64,000 bases of DNA from Actinomadura sp. NBRC 104412 (GCF_030269515.1 NZ_BSTM01000014.1:73733-137732); one strand, 5' to 3'. Counted from the first letter of the stretch, positions 41,187 through 51,084 are shown. Numbers and translations: made by a program. The notes: generated from the letters alone by a model not told the origin.

Positions 41187-41929
41187 CTTCGCAACATCCC
41201 GAGCAGCGGGCGGAGCAGGCGGCGGACCAGCTCCCCGCGCACACCCAGGAGGAGCGCCAGGAGCAGCCGATCGCCCGCATGGGCATGTTCGGCGCGAGGA
41301 CGACCGGCGACACCTCCGGGTACGGGCGCCTGGTCGTCCGGCAGAGCCCGAAGGTGTCCACGCCGCGCCCGTACGGCGGGCCCAAGGGCGGCGCGGAGCC
41401 GGGCGAGTTCGACGAGGTCGCCGACCGGCTGGAGCGGGCGCTGCCCGACTTCGGGGACGCGATCGAGCGGGTCGTGGTCGACCGCGGCGAGATGACCTTC
41501 TACGTGCGGCGCGAGCACCTGAAGGCGGTCGCGCGGACGATGCGGGACGACCCCGAGCTGCGGTTCGAGCTGTGCAGCGGCGTGTCGGGCGTCCACTTCC
41601 CCTCGGACGCGGGCGCCGAGCTGCACGCGGTCTACCACCTGCTGTCGATCACCCATAACCGGCGCGTGCGGCTGGAGGTCACCTGCCCCGACGCCGACCC
41701 GCACATCCCGTCGATCGTGGACGTGTACCCGACCGGCGACTGGCACGAGCGCGAGACCTACGACTTCTTCGGGATCGTGTTCGACGGGCATCCGGCGCTG
41801 ACCCGCATCGAGATGCCCGACGACTGGGTCGGCCACCCGCAGCGCAAGGACTACCCCCTCGGCGGTATCCCCGTCGAGTACCGAGGAGCGGAGATCCCGC
41901 CACCGGACGAACGGCGGTCGTACGTATGA
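41183..41929 (+). CDS. nuoC: NADH-quinone oxidoreductase subunit C
   Basis: 248-residue peripheral-arm subunit with no cofactor. A disordered about 80-residue N-terminus precedes the 30-kDa domain (HITRRV-like strand, ERETYDFFGIVFDGHP, RKDYPLGGIPVEY). ATG 41183 overlaps the micro-ORF stop; the same pattern follows at its own stop. Confidence 0.93.
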   Translation: MTSQHPEQRAEQAADQLPAHTQEERQEQPIARMGMFGARTTGDTSGYGRLVVRQSPKVSTPRPYGGPKGGAEPGEFDEVADRLERALPDFGDAIERVVVDRGEMTFYVRREHLKAVARTMRDDPELRFELCSGVSGVHFPSDAGAELHAVYHLLSITHNRRVRLEVTCPDADPHIPSIVDVYPTGDWHERETYDFFGIVFDGHPALTRIEMPDDWVGHPQRKDYPLGGIPVEYRGAEIPPPDERRSYV

Positions 41930-42003
41930 GCGAGCTGGACCAGAGGGACGTGGGAATGCGGCGCCCCGGTGCGCCTCGGAGGCGAGGGGGGTACGCGGCA
42001 TGA
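41926..42003 (+). CDS. Bridging micro-ORF between nuoC and nuoD (25 aa)
   Basis: 25 codons from the ATGA on the nuoC stop (MSELDQRDVGMRRPGAPRRR...) to a TGA overlapping the nuoD ATG. Not repetitive, but the same double-overlap architecture as at the nuoB/C and nuoK/L junctions. It could be a coupling device only. Confidence 0.4.
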   Translation: MSELDQRDVGMRRPGAPRRRGGYAA

Positions 42004-43349
42004 GTCCCTCGACGAAGTACACCGAATATGACGCCTACGCCGCCGACGAGGCGGCCGAGGGCAAGGTCTTCGACGTCTCCGGGCAGGACTGGGACCAGGT
42101 CGTGGCCGGCGCCGGGGACCTCGGCGACGAGCGGCTGGTCGTCAACATGGGGCCGCAGCACCCGTCCACGCACGGCGTGCTGCGCCTCATCCTGACCTTG
42201 GACGGCGAGACGGTGACCGAGGCGCGGGTCGGCATCGGCTACCTGCACACCGGCATCGAGAAGAACATGGAGTACCGGACCTGGACCCAGGGCACCACGT
42301 TCTGTACCCGGATGGACTACCTGGCGCCGATCTTCAATGAGACGGCGTACTGCCTGGGCGTGGAGCGGCTGCTGGGCATCGAGGACCGGGTGCCGGAACG
42401 GGCCCAGATCATCCGGGTGATGATGATGGAGCTCAACCGGATCTCCTCGCACCTGGTCGCGATCGCCACGTTCGGTCTCGAGCTCGGCGCGACCACGGTC
42501 ATGCTCAACGGGTTCATCGAGCGCGAGTACACCCTCGACCTGTTCGAGGAGATCACCGGGCTGCGGATGAACATGGCCTACGTCCGTCCCGGCGGGGTGG
42601 CGCAGGACCTGCCGAGCGGGGCGCTCAGCAAGATCCGCGACTATCTGGGCCGGATGCCCAAGCGCCTCCAGGCGCTGCGCAAGCTGATGGACGAGAACCA
42701 CGTCTACCTGGCGCGGACGAAGGACATCGCCTACCTCGACCTGACCGGCTGCATGTCGCTGGGCGTCACCGGCCCGGTGCTGCGCGCGACCGGGCTGCCG
42801 TGGGACCTGCGCAAGTCCCAGCCGTACTGCGGCTACGAGACCTACGACTTCGAGATCGCCACCGAGAAGACCTGCGACGTCTACGGGCGCTACCTGGTCC
42901 GGATGAAGGAGATGGAGGAGTCCCTGAAGATCGTCGAGCAGTGCGTGGAGCGGCTGCAGTCGGTCAGGGGCCCGGTGATGATCGAGGACAAGAAGATCGG
43001 CTGGCCGGCGCAGCTCGCGATCGGCGCGGACGGCATGGGCAACTCGCCCAAGCACATCGCGCACATCATGGGCACCTCGATGGAGGCCCTGATCCACCAC
43101 TTCAAGCTGGTGACCGAGGGCTTCCGGGTGCCGGCCGGGCAGGCGTACGTGCCGATCGAGTCGCCCCGCGGCGAGCTGGGCGCGCACGTGGTCAGCGAGG
43201 GCGGCACACGGCCGTACCGGGTGCACTTCCGCGACCCGTCGTTCACCAACCTGCAGGCCGTCCCGGCGATGTGCGAGGGCGGCATGGTGGCCGACGTGAT
43301 CGCGGCGGTGGCCAGCATCGATCCCGTGATGGGGGGTGTGGACCGATGA
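42000..43349 (+). CDS. nuoD: NADH-quinone oxidoreductase subunit D
   Basis: 449-residue subunit forming the quinone-reduction site with NuoB. NMGPQHPSTHGVLRL near residue 50, HTGIEKNME and the C-terminal DPVMGGVDR are family markers; the catalytic His and Tyr region is intact. ATG 42000 overlaps the micro-ORF stop; stop overlaps nuoE ATG. Confidence 0.96.
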   Translation: MSPSTKYTEYDAYAADEAAEGKVFDVSGQDWDQVVAGAGDLGDERLVVNMGPQHPSTHGVLRLILTLDGETVTEARVGIGYLHTGIEKNMEYRTWTQGTTFCTRMDYLAPIFNETAYCLGVERLLGIEDRVPERAQIIRVMMMELNRISSHLVAIATFGLELGATTVMLNGFIEREYTLDLFEEITGLRMNMAYVRPGGVAQDLPSGALSKIRDYLGRMPKRLQALRKLMDENHVYLARTKDIAYLDLTGCMSLGVTGPVLRATGLPWDLRKSQPYCGYETYDFEIATEKTCDVYGRYLVRMKEMEESLKIVEQCVERLQSVRGPVMIEDKKIGWPAQLAIGADGMGNSPKHIAHIMGTSMEALIHHFKLVTEGFRVPAGQAYVPIESPRGELGAHVVSEGGTRPYRVHFRDPSFTNLQAVPAMCEGGMVADVIAAVASIDPVMGGVDR

Positions 43350-44146
43350 CGGAGGCCGCGACGGAGTCCTACGACCCGGAGGTGCGGGAGCGGCTCGAAC
43401 GGGATGCCAAGGAGATCATCGCCCGCTATCCCCGGCCGCGCTCGGCGCTGCTGCCGCTGCTGCACCTCGTCCAGTCCGAGGACGGGTACGTGACGCAGCG
43501 CGGCATCGAGTTCTGCGCCGAGCAGCTCGGCATCACGGCCGCGCAGGTGACCGGGGTCGCCACCTTCTACACGATGTTCAAGCGGGCGCCGGTCGGCGAG
43601 TACCACGTGGGCGTCTGCATCAACACGCTGTGCGCGGTCATGGGCGGCGACCAGATCTGGGAGGAGCTGTCGGAGCATCTGGGCATCGGCCATGACGAGG
43701 CCACCCCCGACGGCCGGGTCAGCCTTGAGCGCATCGAGTGCAACGCGGCCTGCGACTTCGCGCCGGTGATGACGGTGAACTGGGAGTTCTTCGACAACAT
43801 GACTCCCGAGAAGGCCAAGGCGCTGGTGGACGACCTGCGCCAGGGCAGGCAGGTGGCCCCCACCCGCGGACCCGGCGGGCTGTGCTCGTGGAAGGAGGCG
43901 TCCCGCGTCCTGGCCGGGTTCCCGGACGGGCGGGCGCACGAGGGCGTCCAGGCCGGGCCGCGGTCGCTGAGCGGCCTGGAGGTGGCGCGGCGGCGCGGCT
44001 GGGCGGCGCCTCCCGCCGACGTCGAGCGCGAGCGCCCGCACGAGCCCGTCCGGCCGAGCGAGATCACCGACCCGCCGCCGAACGAGCCCGGCAAGCCGAT
44101 CGGCGGACCGGTCAAGCCCGGCTCGCAGGAGGACCGCAACCAATGA
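43346..44146 (+). CDS. nuoE: NADH-quinone oxidoreductase subunit E
   Basis: 266-residue subunit with the [2Fe-2S] cluster N1a: CINTLC (C-x4-C) and CNAAC (C-x3-C) give the four ligands. The C-terminus (about 185-266) is a long Pro/Arg-rich extension compared with about 170 residues in many bacteria. ATGA overlaps at both ends. Confidence 0.94.
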   Translation: MTEAATESYDPEVRERLERDAKEIIARYPRPRSALLPLLHLVQSEDGYVTQRGIEFCAEQLGITAAQVTGVATFYTMFKRAPVGEYHVGVCINTLCAVMGGDQIWEELSEHLGIGHDEATPDGRVSLERIECNAACDFAPVMTVNWEFFDNMTPEKAKALVDDLRQGRQVAPTRGPGGLCSWKEASRVLAGFPDGRAHEGVQAGPRSLSGLEVARRRGWAAPPADVERERPHEPVRPSEITDPPPNEPGKPIGGPVKPGSQEDRNQ

Positions 44147-45444
44147 CCACCCTCACCCCGATCCTCACCAAGAACTGGGACCAGCCCGACTCGTTCACGC
44201 GCGAGGCGTACGAGCGGGAGGGCGGGTACCGGGCGTTGCGCACCGCGTTCGGGATGGACCCGGACGCGATCGTGCAGGCGGTCAAGGACTCCGGGCTGCG
44301 CGGCCGCGGCGGCGCGGGCTTCCCGACCGGGATGAAGTGGGGGTTCCTGCCGCCCAGCAGCCCGAACCCGCGGTACCTGGTGGTGAACGCGGACGAGTCC
44401 GAGCCGGGCACCTGCAAGGACATCCCGCTGCTGATGGCCAACCCGCACGTGCTGGTCGAGGGTGTGATCATCAGCTCGTACGCCATCCGGTCCAACCACG
44501 CGTTCATCTACGTGCGCGGCGAGGTGCTGCACGTGATCCGCCGGTTGCAGCAGGCGGTCGCGGAGGCGTACGAGGCGGGTTACCTCGGCAAGGACATCCT
44601 CGGCTCCGGCTACGACCTCGATCTGGTCGTGCACACCGGCGCCGGCGCCTACATCTGCGGCGAGGAGACGGCGCTGCTGGACTCCCTGGAGGGCTTCCGC
44701 GGCCAACCCAGGCTCAAGCCCCCCTTCCCCGCGGTCGCGGGCCTGTACGGCGGTCCCACCGTCATCAACAACGTCGAGTCGATCGCCTCGGTTCCCTCGA
44801 TCGTGGCCAACGGCCCCGAGTGGTTCGCCTCGATGGGCACCGAGAAGTCCAAGGGCTTCGGGATCTTCTCGCTGTCCGGGCACGTGACCAGGCCGGGCCA
44901 GTACGAGGCGCCGCTGGGGATCACGCTGCGCGAGCTGCTGGACATGGCGGGCGGCGTGCGCGAGGGCCACCGGCTGAAGTTCTGGACGCCGGGCGGCTCG
45001 TCCACCCCGATCTTCACAGACCAGCATCTGGACGTGCCGCTGGACTTCGAGTCGGTGGGCGCCGCCGGGTCCATGCTGGGCACCAGGGCGCTGCAGATCT
45101 TCGACGAGACGACCTGCGTGGTGCGGGCGGTGCTGCGCTGGTCGGAGTTCTACGCGCACGAGTCGTGCGGCAAGTGCACGCCGTGCCGCGAGGGGACGTA
45201 CTGGTACAAGCAGATGCTCAAGCGGCTGGAGGCCGGGCAGGGCGAGGAGAAGGACCTGGAGACCCTGCTGGACCTGTCGGACAACATCCTGGGCCGGTCG
45301 TTCTGCGCGCTGGGGGACGGCGCGACCAGCCCGGTGGTCTCGTCCATCAAGCTGTTCCGCGACGAGTACCTCCAGCACTTCGAGCAGGGCGGCTGTCCGT
45401 TCGACCCGGCCGCCTCCACGCTGTGGGCGGGAAGTGAAGCCTGA
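44143..45444 (+). CDS. nuoF: NADH-quinone oxidoreductase subunit F
   Basis: 433-residue subunit that binds NADH, FMN and [4Fe-4S] cluster N3. GRGGAGFPTGMKW and CGEETALLDSLEGF bind FMN/NADH; SCGKCTPCREG and the later Cys hold N3. TGATG overlap with nuoG. Confidence 0.96.
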   Translation: MTTLTPILTKNWDQPDSFTREAYEREGGYRALRTAFGMDPDAIVQAVKDSGLRGRGGAGFPTGMKWGFLPPSSPNPRYLVVNADESEPGTCKDIPLLMANPHVLVEGVIISSYAIRSNHAFIYVRGEVLHVIRRLQQAVAEAYEAGYLGKDILGSGYDLDLVVHTGAGAYICGEETALLDSLEGFRGQPRLKPPFPAVAGLYGGPTVINNVESIASVPSIVANGPEWFASMGTEKSKGFGIFSLSGHVTRPGQYEAPLGITLRELLDMAGGVREGHRLKFWTPGGSSTPIFTDQHLDVPLDFESVGAAGSMLGTRALQIFDETTCVVRAVLRWSEFYAHESCGKCTPCREGTYWYKQMLKRLEAGQGEEKDLETLLDLSDNILGRSFCALGDGATSPVVSSIKLFRDEYLQHFEQGGCPFDPAASTLWAGSEA

Positions 45445-47951
45445 TGACTGTGACTGTTGGTAGTGGCTCGGCGGCTTCCGGTGCTCCCCGCGAAGGCGGG
45501 GGTGGTCCGCGCGAGGACATGGTCTCGGTCACCATCGACGGCTTCGAGATCGAGGTGCCCAAGGGCACGCTGATCATCCGGGCGGCCGAGCTGCTGGGCA
45601 TCCAGATCCCGCGGTTCTGCGACCACCCGCTGCTGGACCCGGTGGGCGCCTGCCGGCAGTGCCTGGTGGAGATCCCGGACGCGGGCAACGGGCGGGGCAT
45701 GCCCAAGCCGCAGGCGTCCTGCACCACCGCGGTGATGCCGGGGATGGTCGTCAAGACCCAGCTCACCTCGCCGGTGGCCGACAAGGCGCAGCACGGCGTG
45801 ATGGAGCTGCTGCTCATCAACCACCCATTGGACTGCCCGGTCTGCGACAAGGGCGGCGAGTGCCCGCTACAGAACCAGGCGATGTCCAACGGGCGCGGCG
45901 AGACGCGGTTCACCGAGACCAAGCGGACCTTCCCCAAGCCGCTCGCGCTGTCCAGCCAGGTGCTGCTGGACCGGGAACGCTGCATCCAGTGCGCCCGCTG
46001 CACCCGGTTCTCCGACCAGATCGCCGGGGACGCGTTCATCGACCTGTTCGAGCGGGGCGCCAAGGAGCAGGTCGGGGCGGCCTCCGACAGGCCGTTCCAG
46101 TCCTACTTCTCCGGCAACACCGTCCAGATCTGCCCGGTGGGCGCGCTGACCGGCGCCGCGTACCGGTTCAGGTCCCGGCCGTTCGACCTGGTGTCGGCGC
46201 CGAGCGTGTGCGAGCACTGCGCGTCCGGCTGCTCGATGCGCACCGACCACCGGCGCGGCAGGATCACCCGGCGGCTCGCCGGTGACGACCCGCAGGTGAA
46301 CGAGGAGTGGAACTGCGACAAGGGCCGGTGGGCGTTCACCTACGCCACCCAGCCCGACCGCCTCACCCACCCGCTCGTCCGGAACGAGGACGGGGTGCTG
46401 GAGCCCGCGTCCTGGCCGGAGGCGCTCACCGTCGCCGCCGAGGGCCTGGCGCGCGCCCGGGGCCGCGCGGGCGTGCTGCCCGGCGGGCGGCTCACCCTTG
46501 AGGACGCCTACGCGTACGCCAAGTTCGCCCGGGTCGCGCTCGGCACCAACGACATCGACCACCGGGCCCGCGCGCACTCGCGCGAGGAGGCCGAGTTCCT
46601 GGCCAGCGCCGTCGCCGGGCACCCGATCGAGGTGACCTACTCCGACCTGGAGAAGGCCCCGGCGGTGCTGCTGGCCGGGTTCGAGCCCGAGGAGGAGTCG
46701 CCGATCGTCTTCCTGCGGCTGCGCAAGGCGTACCGGAAGGCCGGGCTCAAGGTCTTCTCGGTCGCGCCGTTCGCGTCCCGCGGGCTGCGGAAGATGGGCG
46801 GCACGCTGCTGCGCTCCCTGCCGGGCGCCGAGGCCGACGTGCTCGGCTCGCTGGTCGCCGAGGGGTCTGGGGGATCGTTTCCCCAGGATGAGGCCGGCGG
46901 CCGGAACGCCGACGCGCGCGGCGCGCTGGAGGCGGACGGCGCGGTGATCCTGGTCGGCGAGCGGCTGGCGACCAGCCCCGGCGCGCTGTCGAGCGTGCAC
47001 CGGCTGGCGCAGGTCACCGGTGCCCGGGTGGCGTGGGTGCCGCGCAGGGCCGGCGAGCGCGGCGCGATCGAGGCGGGGGCGCTGCCCGGCCTGCTGCCGA
47101 TCGGGCGCCCGGTCACCGACCCGCAGGCTCGCGCCGAGGTCGCCCGCGTCTGGAACGTCGCCGACCTGCCCGCGTCCCCCGGACGGGACGGCGCGGGCAT
47201 CATCGCCGCCGGGGCGGCCGGTGAGCTGGGCGCGCTGCTGGTCGGCGGCGTCGACCCCTACGACATGCCCGACCCCGCCGCCGTCCTGGCCGCGCTGGAG
47301 GCCACCCCGTTCGTGGTGAGCCTGGAGCAGCGGGTCAGCGCGGTCACCGACCGGGCCGACGTGGTGCTGCCGGTCGCGGCCGTCGCGGAGAAGTCCGGGA
47401 CGTTCGTCGACTGGGAGGGCCGCGGCCGCCCCTTCGACACCGTCCTGAAGTCCACCGGCAGGCTGTCCGACCTGCGGGTGCTGGACGCCCTGGCGGCGGA
47501 GATGGACGTCCACCTGGCGCTGCCGGACCCGCAGGCCGCCAAGCGCGAGATGGCCGCGCTGGGCGTGTACAAGGGCGAGCGGCCCGCCGCGCCGAGCGTC
47601 ACGCCGGGCACGCAGCCGCAGCCGGAGAGAGGCGAGGCGCTGCTGGCCACCTGGCGGCTGTTGCTGGACAAGGGCCGGATGCAGGACGGCGAGCCGTACC
47701 TGGCGGGCACCGCCAAGGCCGCGGTCGCCCGGCTGGCGCCCGCCACCGCCGCCGAGATCGGCGTCGCCGAGGGCGGCACGGTCACCGTCGCGGCCGGGCG
47801 CGGCGAGGTCACGCTCCCGCTGGAGATCACGCCCGACCTGCCCGCCAGGGTGGTCTGGGTGCCGGTCAACTCCGCCGGCTGCGCCCTCTACCGCGACCTC
47901 GGCGTGGACGCGGGAAGCCTGGTCACGATCTCTGCCGGAGGCGCGTCATGA
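45444..47951 (+). CDS. nuoG: NADH-quinone oxidoreductase subunit G
   Basis: 835-residue iron-sulfur subunit. N-terminal [2Fe-2S] (FCDHPLLDPVGACRQC), then HxxxC/CPVCDKGGECPLQ, CIQCARCTRF and CPVGAL clusters, and a molybdopterin-oxidoreductase-like domain with CEHCASGCSM. In the middle (near residue 475) the frame contains a single copy of the dispersed hairpin repeat encoding EGSGGSFPQDEA. The start overlaps nuoF, and the stop overlaps nuoH. Confidence 0.95.
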   Translation: MTVTVGSGSAASGAPREGGGGPREDMVSVTIDGFEIEVPKGTLIIRAAELLGIQIPRFCDHPLLDPVGACRQCLVEIPDAGNGRGMPKPQASCTTAVMPGMVVKTQLTSPVADKAQHGVMELLLINHPLDCPVCDKGGECPLQNQAMSNGRGETRFTETKRTFPKPLALSSQVLLDRERCIQCARCTRFSDQIAGDAFIDLFERGAKEQVGAASDRPFQSYFSGNTVQICPVGALTGAAYRFRSRPFDLVSAPSVCEHCASGCSMRTDHRRGRITRRLAGDDPQVNEEWNCDKGRWAFTYATQPDRLTHPLVRNEDGVLEPASWPEALTVAAEGLARARGRAGVLPGGRLTLEDAYAYAKFARVALGTNDIDHRARAHSREEAEFLASAVAGHPIEVTYSDLEKAPAVLLAGFEPEEESPIVFLRLRKAYRKAGLKVFSVAPFASRGLRKMGGTLLRSLPGAEADVLGSLVAEGSGGSFPQDEAGGRNADARGALEADGAVILVGERLATSPGALSSVHRLAQVTGARVAWVPRRAGERGAIEAGALPGLLPIGRPVTDPQARAEVARVWNVADLPASPGRDGAGIIAAGAAGELGALLVGGVDPYDMPDPAAVLAALEATPFVVSLEQRVSAVTDRADVVLPVAAVAEKSGTFVDWEGRGRPFDTVLKSTGRLSDLRVLDALAAEMDVHLALPDPQAAKREMAALGVYKGERPAAPSVTPGTQPQPERGEALLATWRLLLDKGRMQDGEPYLAGTAKAAVARLAPATAAEIGVAEGGTVTVAAGRGEVTLPLEITPDLPARVVWVPVNSAGCALYRDLGVDAGSLVTISAGGAS
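46867..46886. repeat. Single hairpin repeat inside nuoG
   Basis: CTGGGGGA-TCGT-TTCCCCAG, one copy of the family otherwise found in resB and at nuo junctions. It is in frame; the pairing is kept by an A-T pair and a G-T wobble. Confidence 0.75.
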
Positions 47952-49321
47952 GCACATCGGTGTCGTCCGCACTCGCGGCCCCGCCGCCGCCCACCCTGGA
48001 GGACTTCGGGCGCGACCCGTGGTGGCTGATCGGCGGCAAGGTGGTGGCGATCTTCGCCTTCCTCGTCGTCACCGTGCTGATGACGATGTGGATCGAGCGC
48101 CGGGTCATCGGCCGCATGCAACTGCGCGTCGGCCCCAACAGGGCCGGTCCGTTCGGCCTGCTCCAGGGACTGGCGGACGGGATCAAGCTGGCGCTGAAGG
48201 AGGACATCGTCCCGCGCCAGGTCGACAAGGTCGTGTTCGTGCTGGCCCCGATCATGTCGGCGGTCCCGGCGTTCATCTCCTTCGTCATCATCCCGTTCGG
48301 CCCGACGGTGTCGGTGTTCGGCCACCACACCGCGTTGCAGGGCACCGACCTGCCCGTCGCGGTGCTGCTGGTGCTGGCGATGTCGTCGATGGGCGTGTAC
48401 GGGATCGTGCTGGCCGGCTGGTCGTCGATGTCGCCGTACTCGCTGCTGGGCGGGCTGCGCTCGTCCGCGCAGGTGATCTCGTACGAGATCGCGATGGGCC
48501 TGTCGTTCGTCGCGGTGTTCCTGTTCGCCGGGACGATGTCCACCTCGGGGATCGTCAACGCGCAGTCCGACCGCTGGTTCGTGCTCCTGCTGCTGCCCTC
48601 GTTCCTGGTGTACGTGGTCACGATGATGGGCGAGTCCAACCGGATCCCCTTCGACCTGCCCGAGGGCGAGGGCGAGCTGGTGGGCGGGTTCCACACCGAG
48701 TACTCGTCGCTGAAGTTCGCGATGTTCTTCCTGGCCGAGTACATCAACCTGACCACGCTGTCGGCCTTGGCCACCACGCTGTTCCTGGGCGGCTGGCGGG
48801 CCCCGGCGCCGATCTCCACGGTCTGGGAGGGCGCCAACGCCGGCTGGTGGCCGGTGCTGTGGTTCCTGATCAAGACGGGGCTGTTCGTCTTCTTCTTCAT
48901 CTGGCTGCGCGGCTCGCTGCCGCGGGTGCGCTACGACCAGCTCATGCGGCTCGGCTGGAAGGTGCTGATGCCGGTCTCGCTCGGCTGGATCCTGCTGGTC
49001 GCCACCATCCGCGCGCTGCGCAACGAGGGCCACGACATGCAGGAGATCGTGCTGTACTCGGCCATCGCGGTGGGCGTGGTGCTGGTCGCCACCCTCCTGT
49101 GGGAGACGCTGCGCGGCCGTGGCGGCGAGGAGCGCGAGACCGCCGTCCAGGGCGCGGCGGGCGGCCCCGGGGAGACCGGCGCGGCCGCGGCGGGCGGGTT
49201 CCCGGTGCCGCCGATGGACGCCCCGCACTACCACGGCCGCAGCGCCGGCACGTCCCGGCAGGCCCCGGCGGCCACCACGAGCACGACCACGCGTGAGGAG
49301 GTCGGAAGTGGGAGTCACTGA
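47948..49321 (+). CDS. nuoH: NADH-quinone oxidoreductase subunit H
   Basis: 457-residue membrane subunit at the quinone channel, eight helices. RMQLRVGPNRAGPFGLLQ and PFDLPEGEGELVGGFHTEYS are the hallmark segments. The last about 65 residues are a polar extension. The nuoI start lies 14 nt inside its end. Confidence 0.95.
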   Translation: MSTSVSSALAAPPPPTLEDFGRDPWWLIGGKVVAIFAFLVVTVLMTMWIERRVIGRMQLRVGPNRAGPFGLLQGLADGIKLALKEDIVPRQVDKVVFVLAPIMSAVPAFISFVIIPFGPTVSVFGHHTALQGTDLPVAVLLVLAMSSMGVYGIVLAGWSSMSPYSLLGGLRSSAQVISYEIAMGLSFVAVFLFAGTMSTSGIVNAQSDRWFVLLLLPSFLVYVVTMMGESNRIPFDLPEGEGELVGGFHTEYSSLKFAMFFLAEYINLTTLSALATTLFLGGWRAPAPISTVWEGANAGWWPVLWFLIKTGLFVFFFIWLRGSLPRVRYDQLMRLGWKVLMPVSLGWILLVATIRALRNEGHDMQEIVLYSAIAVGVVLVATLLWETLRGRGGEERETAVQGAAGGPGETGAAAAGGFPVPPMDAPHYHGRSAGTSRQAPAATTSTTTREEVGSGSH

Positions 49322-49853
49322 CTTCCTGAACCCGGTCAAGGGGTTCGGGGTCTCGTTCCACCAGATGTTCATGAAGAGCGAGACCGTCCAGTATCCCGAG
49401 GTGAAGAAGCCGACCGCGCCGCGCTTCCACGGACGCCACCAGCTCAACCGGTGGCCGGACGGGCTGGAGAAGTGCGTCGGCTGCGAGCTGTGCGCCTGGG
49501 CGTGCCCGGCCGACGCCATCTACGTGGAGGGCGCGGACAACTCCGAGGAGGAGCGCTACTCCCCGGGCGAGCGGTACGGCCGCGTCTACCAGATCAACTA
49601 CCTGCGCTGCATCCTGTGCGGGCTGTGCATCGAGGCGTGCCCCACCCGGGCGTTGACGATGACCAACGAGTACGAGCTGGCCGACGACAGCCGCGAGAGC
49701 CTGATCTACACCAAGGACATGCTGCTGGCGCCGCTGCGCGAGGGCATGGAGGCGCCGCCGCACGCGATGCGCCTCGGCGAGACCGAGGAGGACTACTACC
49801 GCCTCGGCCTTCAGCCGGAGACCGCACCGTCCGAAGGCGGTGAGGGCAAGTGA
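49308..49853 (+). CDS. nuoI: NADH-quinone oxidoreductase subunit I
   Basis: 181-residue subunit with two [4Fe-4S] clusters (N6a/N6b): CVGCELCAWACPADA and CILCGLCIEACPTRA. GTG 49308 follows GAGGAGGTCGG and overlaps nuoH by 14 nt; the stop overlaps nuoJ. Confidence 0.94.
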   Translation: MGVTDFLNPVKGFGVSFHQMFMKSETVQYPEVKKPTAPRFHGRHQLNRWPDGLEKCVGCELCAWACPADAIYVEGADNSEEERYSPGERYGRVYQINYLRCILCGLCIEACPTRALTMTNEYELADDSRESLIYTKDMLLAPLREGMEAPPHAMRLGETEEDYYRLGLQPETAPSEGGEGK

Positions 49854-50788
49854 GCCCGGGCCAGACCGTCGTGGCGCAGGTCGCCGACGCCCAGCCGGGA
49901 GAGCCGTTCTTCTTCTGGGTGCTGGCGGTCGCGTCGGTCGCCGCCGCGCTCGGCATGATCTTCATGCGGCGGGCGGTGCACTCCGCGCTGCTGCTGGCGA
50001 CGGTGATGCTGTCGCTGGCCGCGCTGTACGCGATCCAGGACGCGCCGTTCCTGGCGTTCGTCCAGGTGATCGTCTACACCGGCGCGGTGCTGATGCTCTT
50101 CCTGTTCGTGCTGATGCTCGTCGGGGTGAGCTCCACCGACTCGCTGGTGGAGACGATCCGCGGGCAGCGGCTGTGGGCCGGGATCGCGGCGCTGGGCTTC
50201 CTGGTCCTGCTGGGCGTCGGCTTCGGCGACGCGGCGCTGGGCGACTCGGCCGGGCTGCGCGAGGCCAACGCCGACGGCAACGTGGTCGCGCTGGCCCGGC
50301 TGCTGTTCGGCAAGTACGTGTTCGCGTTCGAGGCCACCAGCGCCCTGCTGATCACCGCGGCGCTCGGCGCGATGGTGCTGGCGCACCGCGAACGGCTCAA
50401 GCCCAAGCCGACGCAGAAGGACCTGGCGCGGCGCCGGTTCGCGTCCGGCGCCCACCCGGGCCCGCTGCCCGGCCCCGGCACCTACGCCCGGCACAACGCG
50501 GTCGACATGCCCGCGCTGCTGCCGGACGGCTCGGTGTCGGAACTGTCCGTCAACCCCGTCATCGCGGCCCGTACCGACACCATCGAGCGGCACGCCGACC
50601 TGTACGGCGAGACCGAGGAGCGCGCGGTGGAGGAGGACGTCGCCGCGGTGCGCGCGGTGACCGAGAAGTCCAAGCAGGCCGACGCCGAAGGCCGGGTCGT
50701 GAAGGCCGGGACGCCGGTGGCGGGCGACCGCGGCGGCGCCGGCGCCTCCGGCGGTGCCGGCGGCTCAGAAGGCGAGGCTGGTCAATGA
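49850..50788 (+). CDS. nuoJ: NADH-quinone oxidoreductase subunit J
   Basis: 312-residue membrane subunit. Five helices in the first about 170 residues (QVIVYTGAVLMLFLFVLML), then a long polar tail (about 190-312) rich in Ala/Gly that is much longer than in E. coli. GTG 49850; the stop overlaps nuoK ATG. Confidence 0.93.
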   Translation: MSPGQTVVAQVADAQPGEPFFFWVLAVASVAAALGMIFMRRAVHSALLLATVMLSLAALYAIQDAPFLAFVQVIVYTGAVLMLFLFVLMLVGVSSTDSLVETIRGQRLWAGIAALGFLVLLGVGFGDAALGDSAGLREANADGNVVALARLLFGKYVFAFEATSALLITAALGAMVLAHRERLKPKPTQKDLARRRFASGAHPGPLPGPGTYARHNAVDMPALLPDGSVSELSVNPVIAARTDTIERHADLYGETEERAVEEDVAAVRAVTEKSKQADAEGRVVKAGTPVAGDRGGAGASGGAGGSEGEAGQ

Positions 50789-51084
50789 GTCCGGGGCACT
50801 ACCTGGCGCTCTCGGCGATCCTGTTCACCATCGGCGCCGTCGGCGTGCTGGTGCGGCGCAACGCGATCGTCGTGTTCATGTGCGTCGAGCTGATGCTGAA
50901 CGCGACCAACCTGGCGTTCGTCTCGTTCGCCCGGATGCACGGCAACCTGGACGGGCAGATCATCGCCTTCTTCGTGATGGTGGTGGCGGCGGCCGAGGTC
51001 GTGGTGGGTCTGGCGATCATCATGACCATCTTCCGAACACGCAGGTCGTCGTCGGTGGACGACGCGAACCTGCTTAAGTACTGA
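50785..51084 (+). CDS. nuoK: NADH-quinone oxidoreductase subunit K
   Basis: 99-residue three-helix antiporter-like subunit; the membrane Glu pair is in CVELMLNATN and AAAEVVVGLAI. Its TGA is shared with the start of a repeat-built micro-ORF (TGATG). Confidence 0.95.
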   Translation: MSPGHYLALSAILFTIGAVGVLVRRNAIVVFMCVELMLNATNLAFVSFARMHGNLDGQIIAFFVMVVAAAEVVVGLAIIMTIFRTRRSSSVDDANLLKY

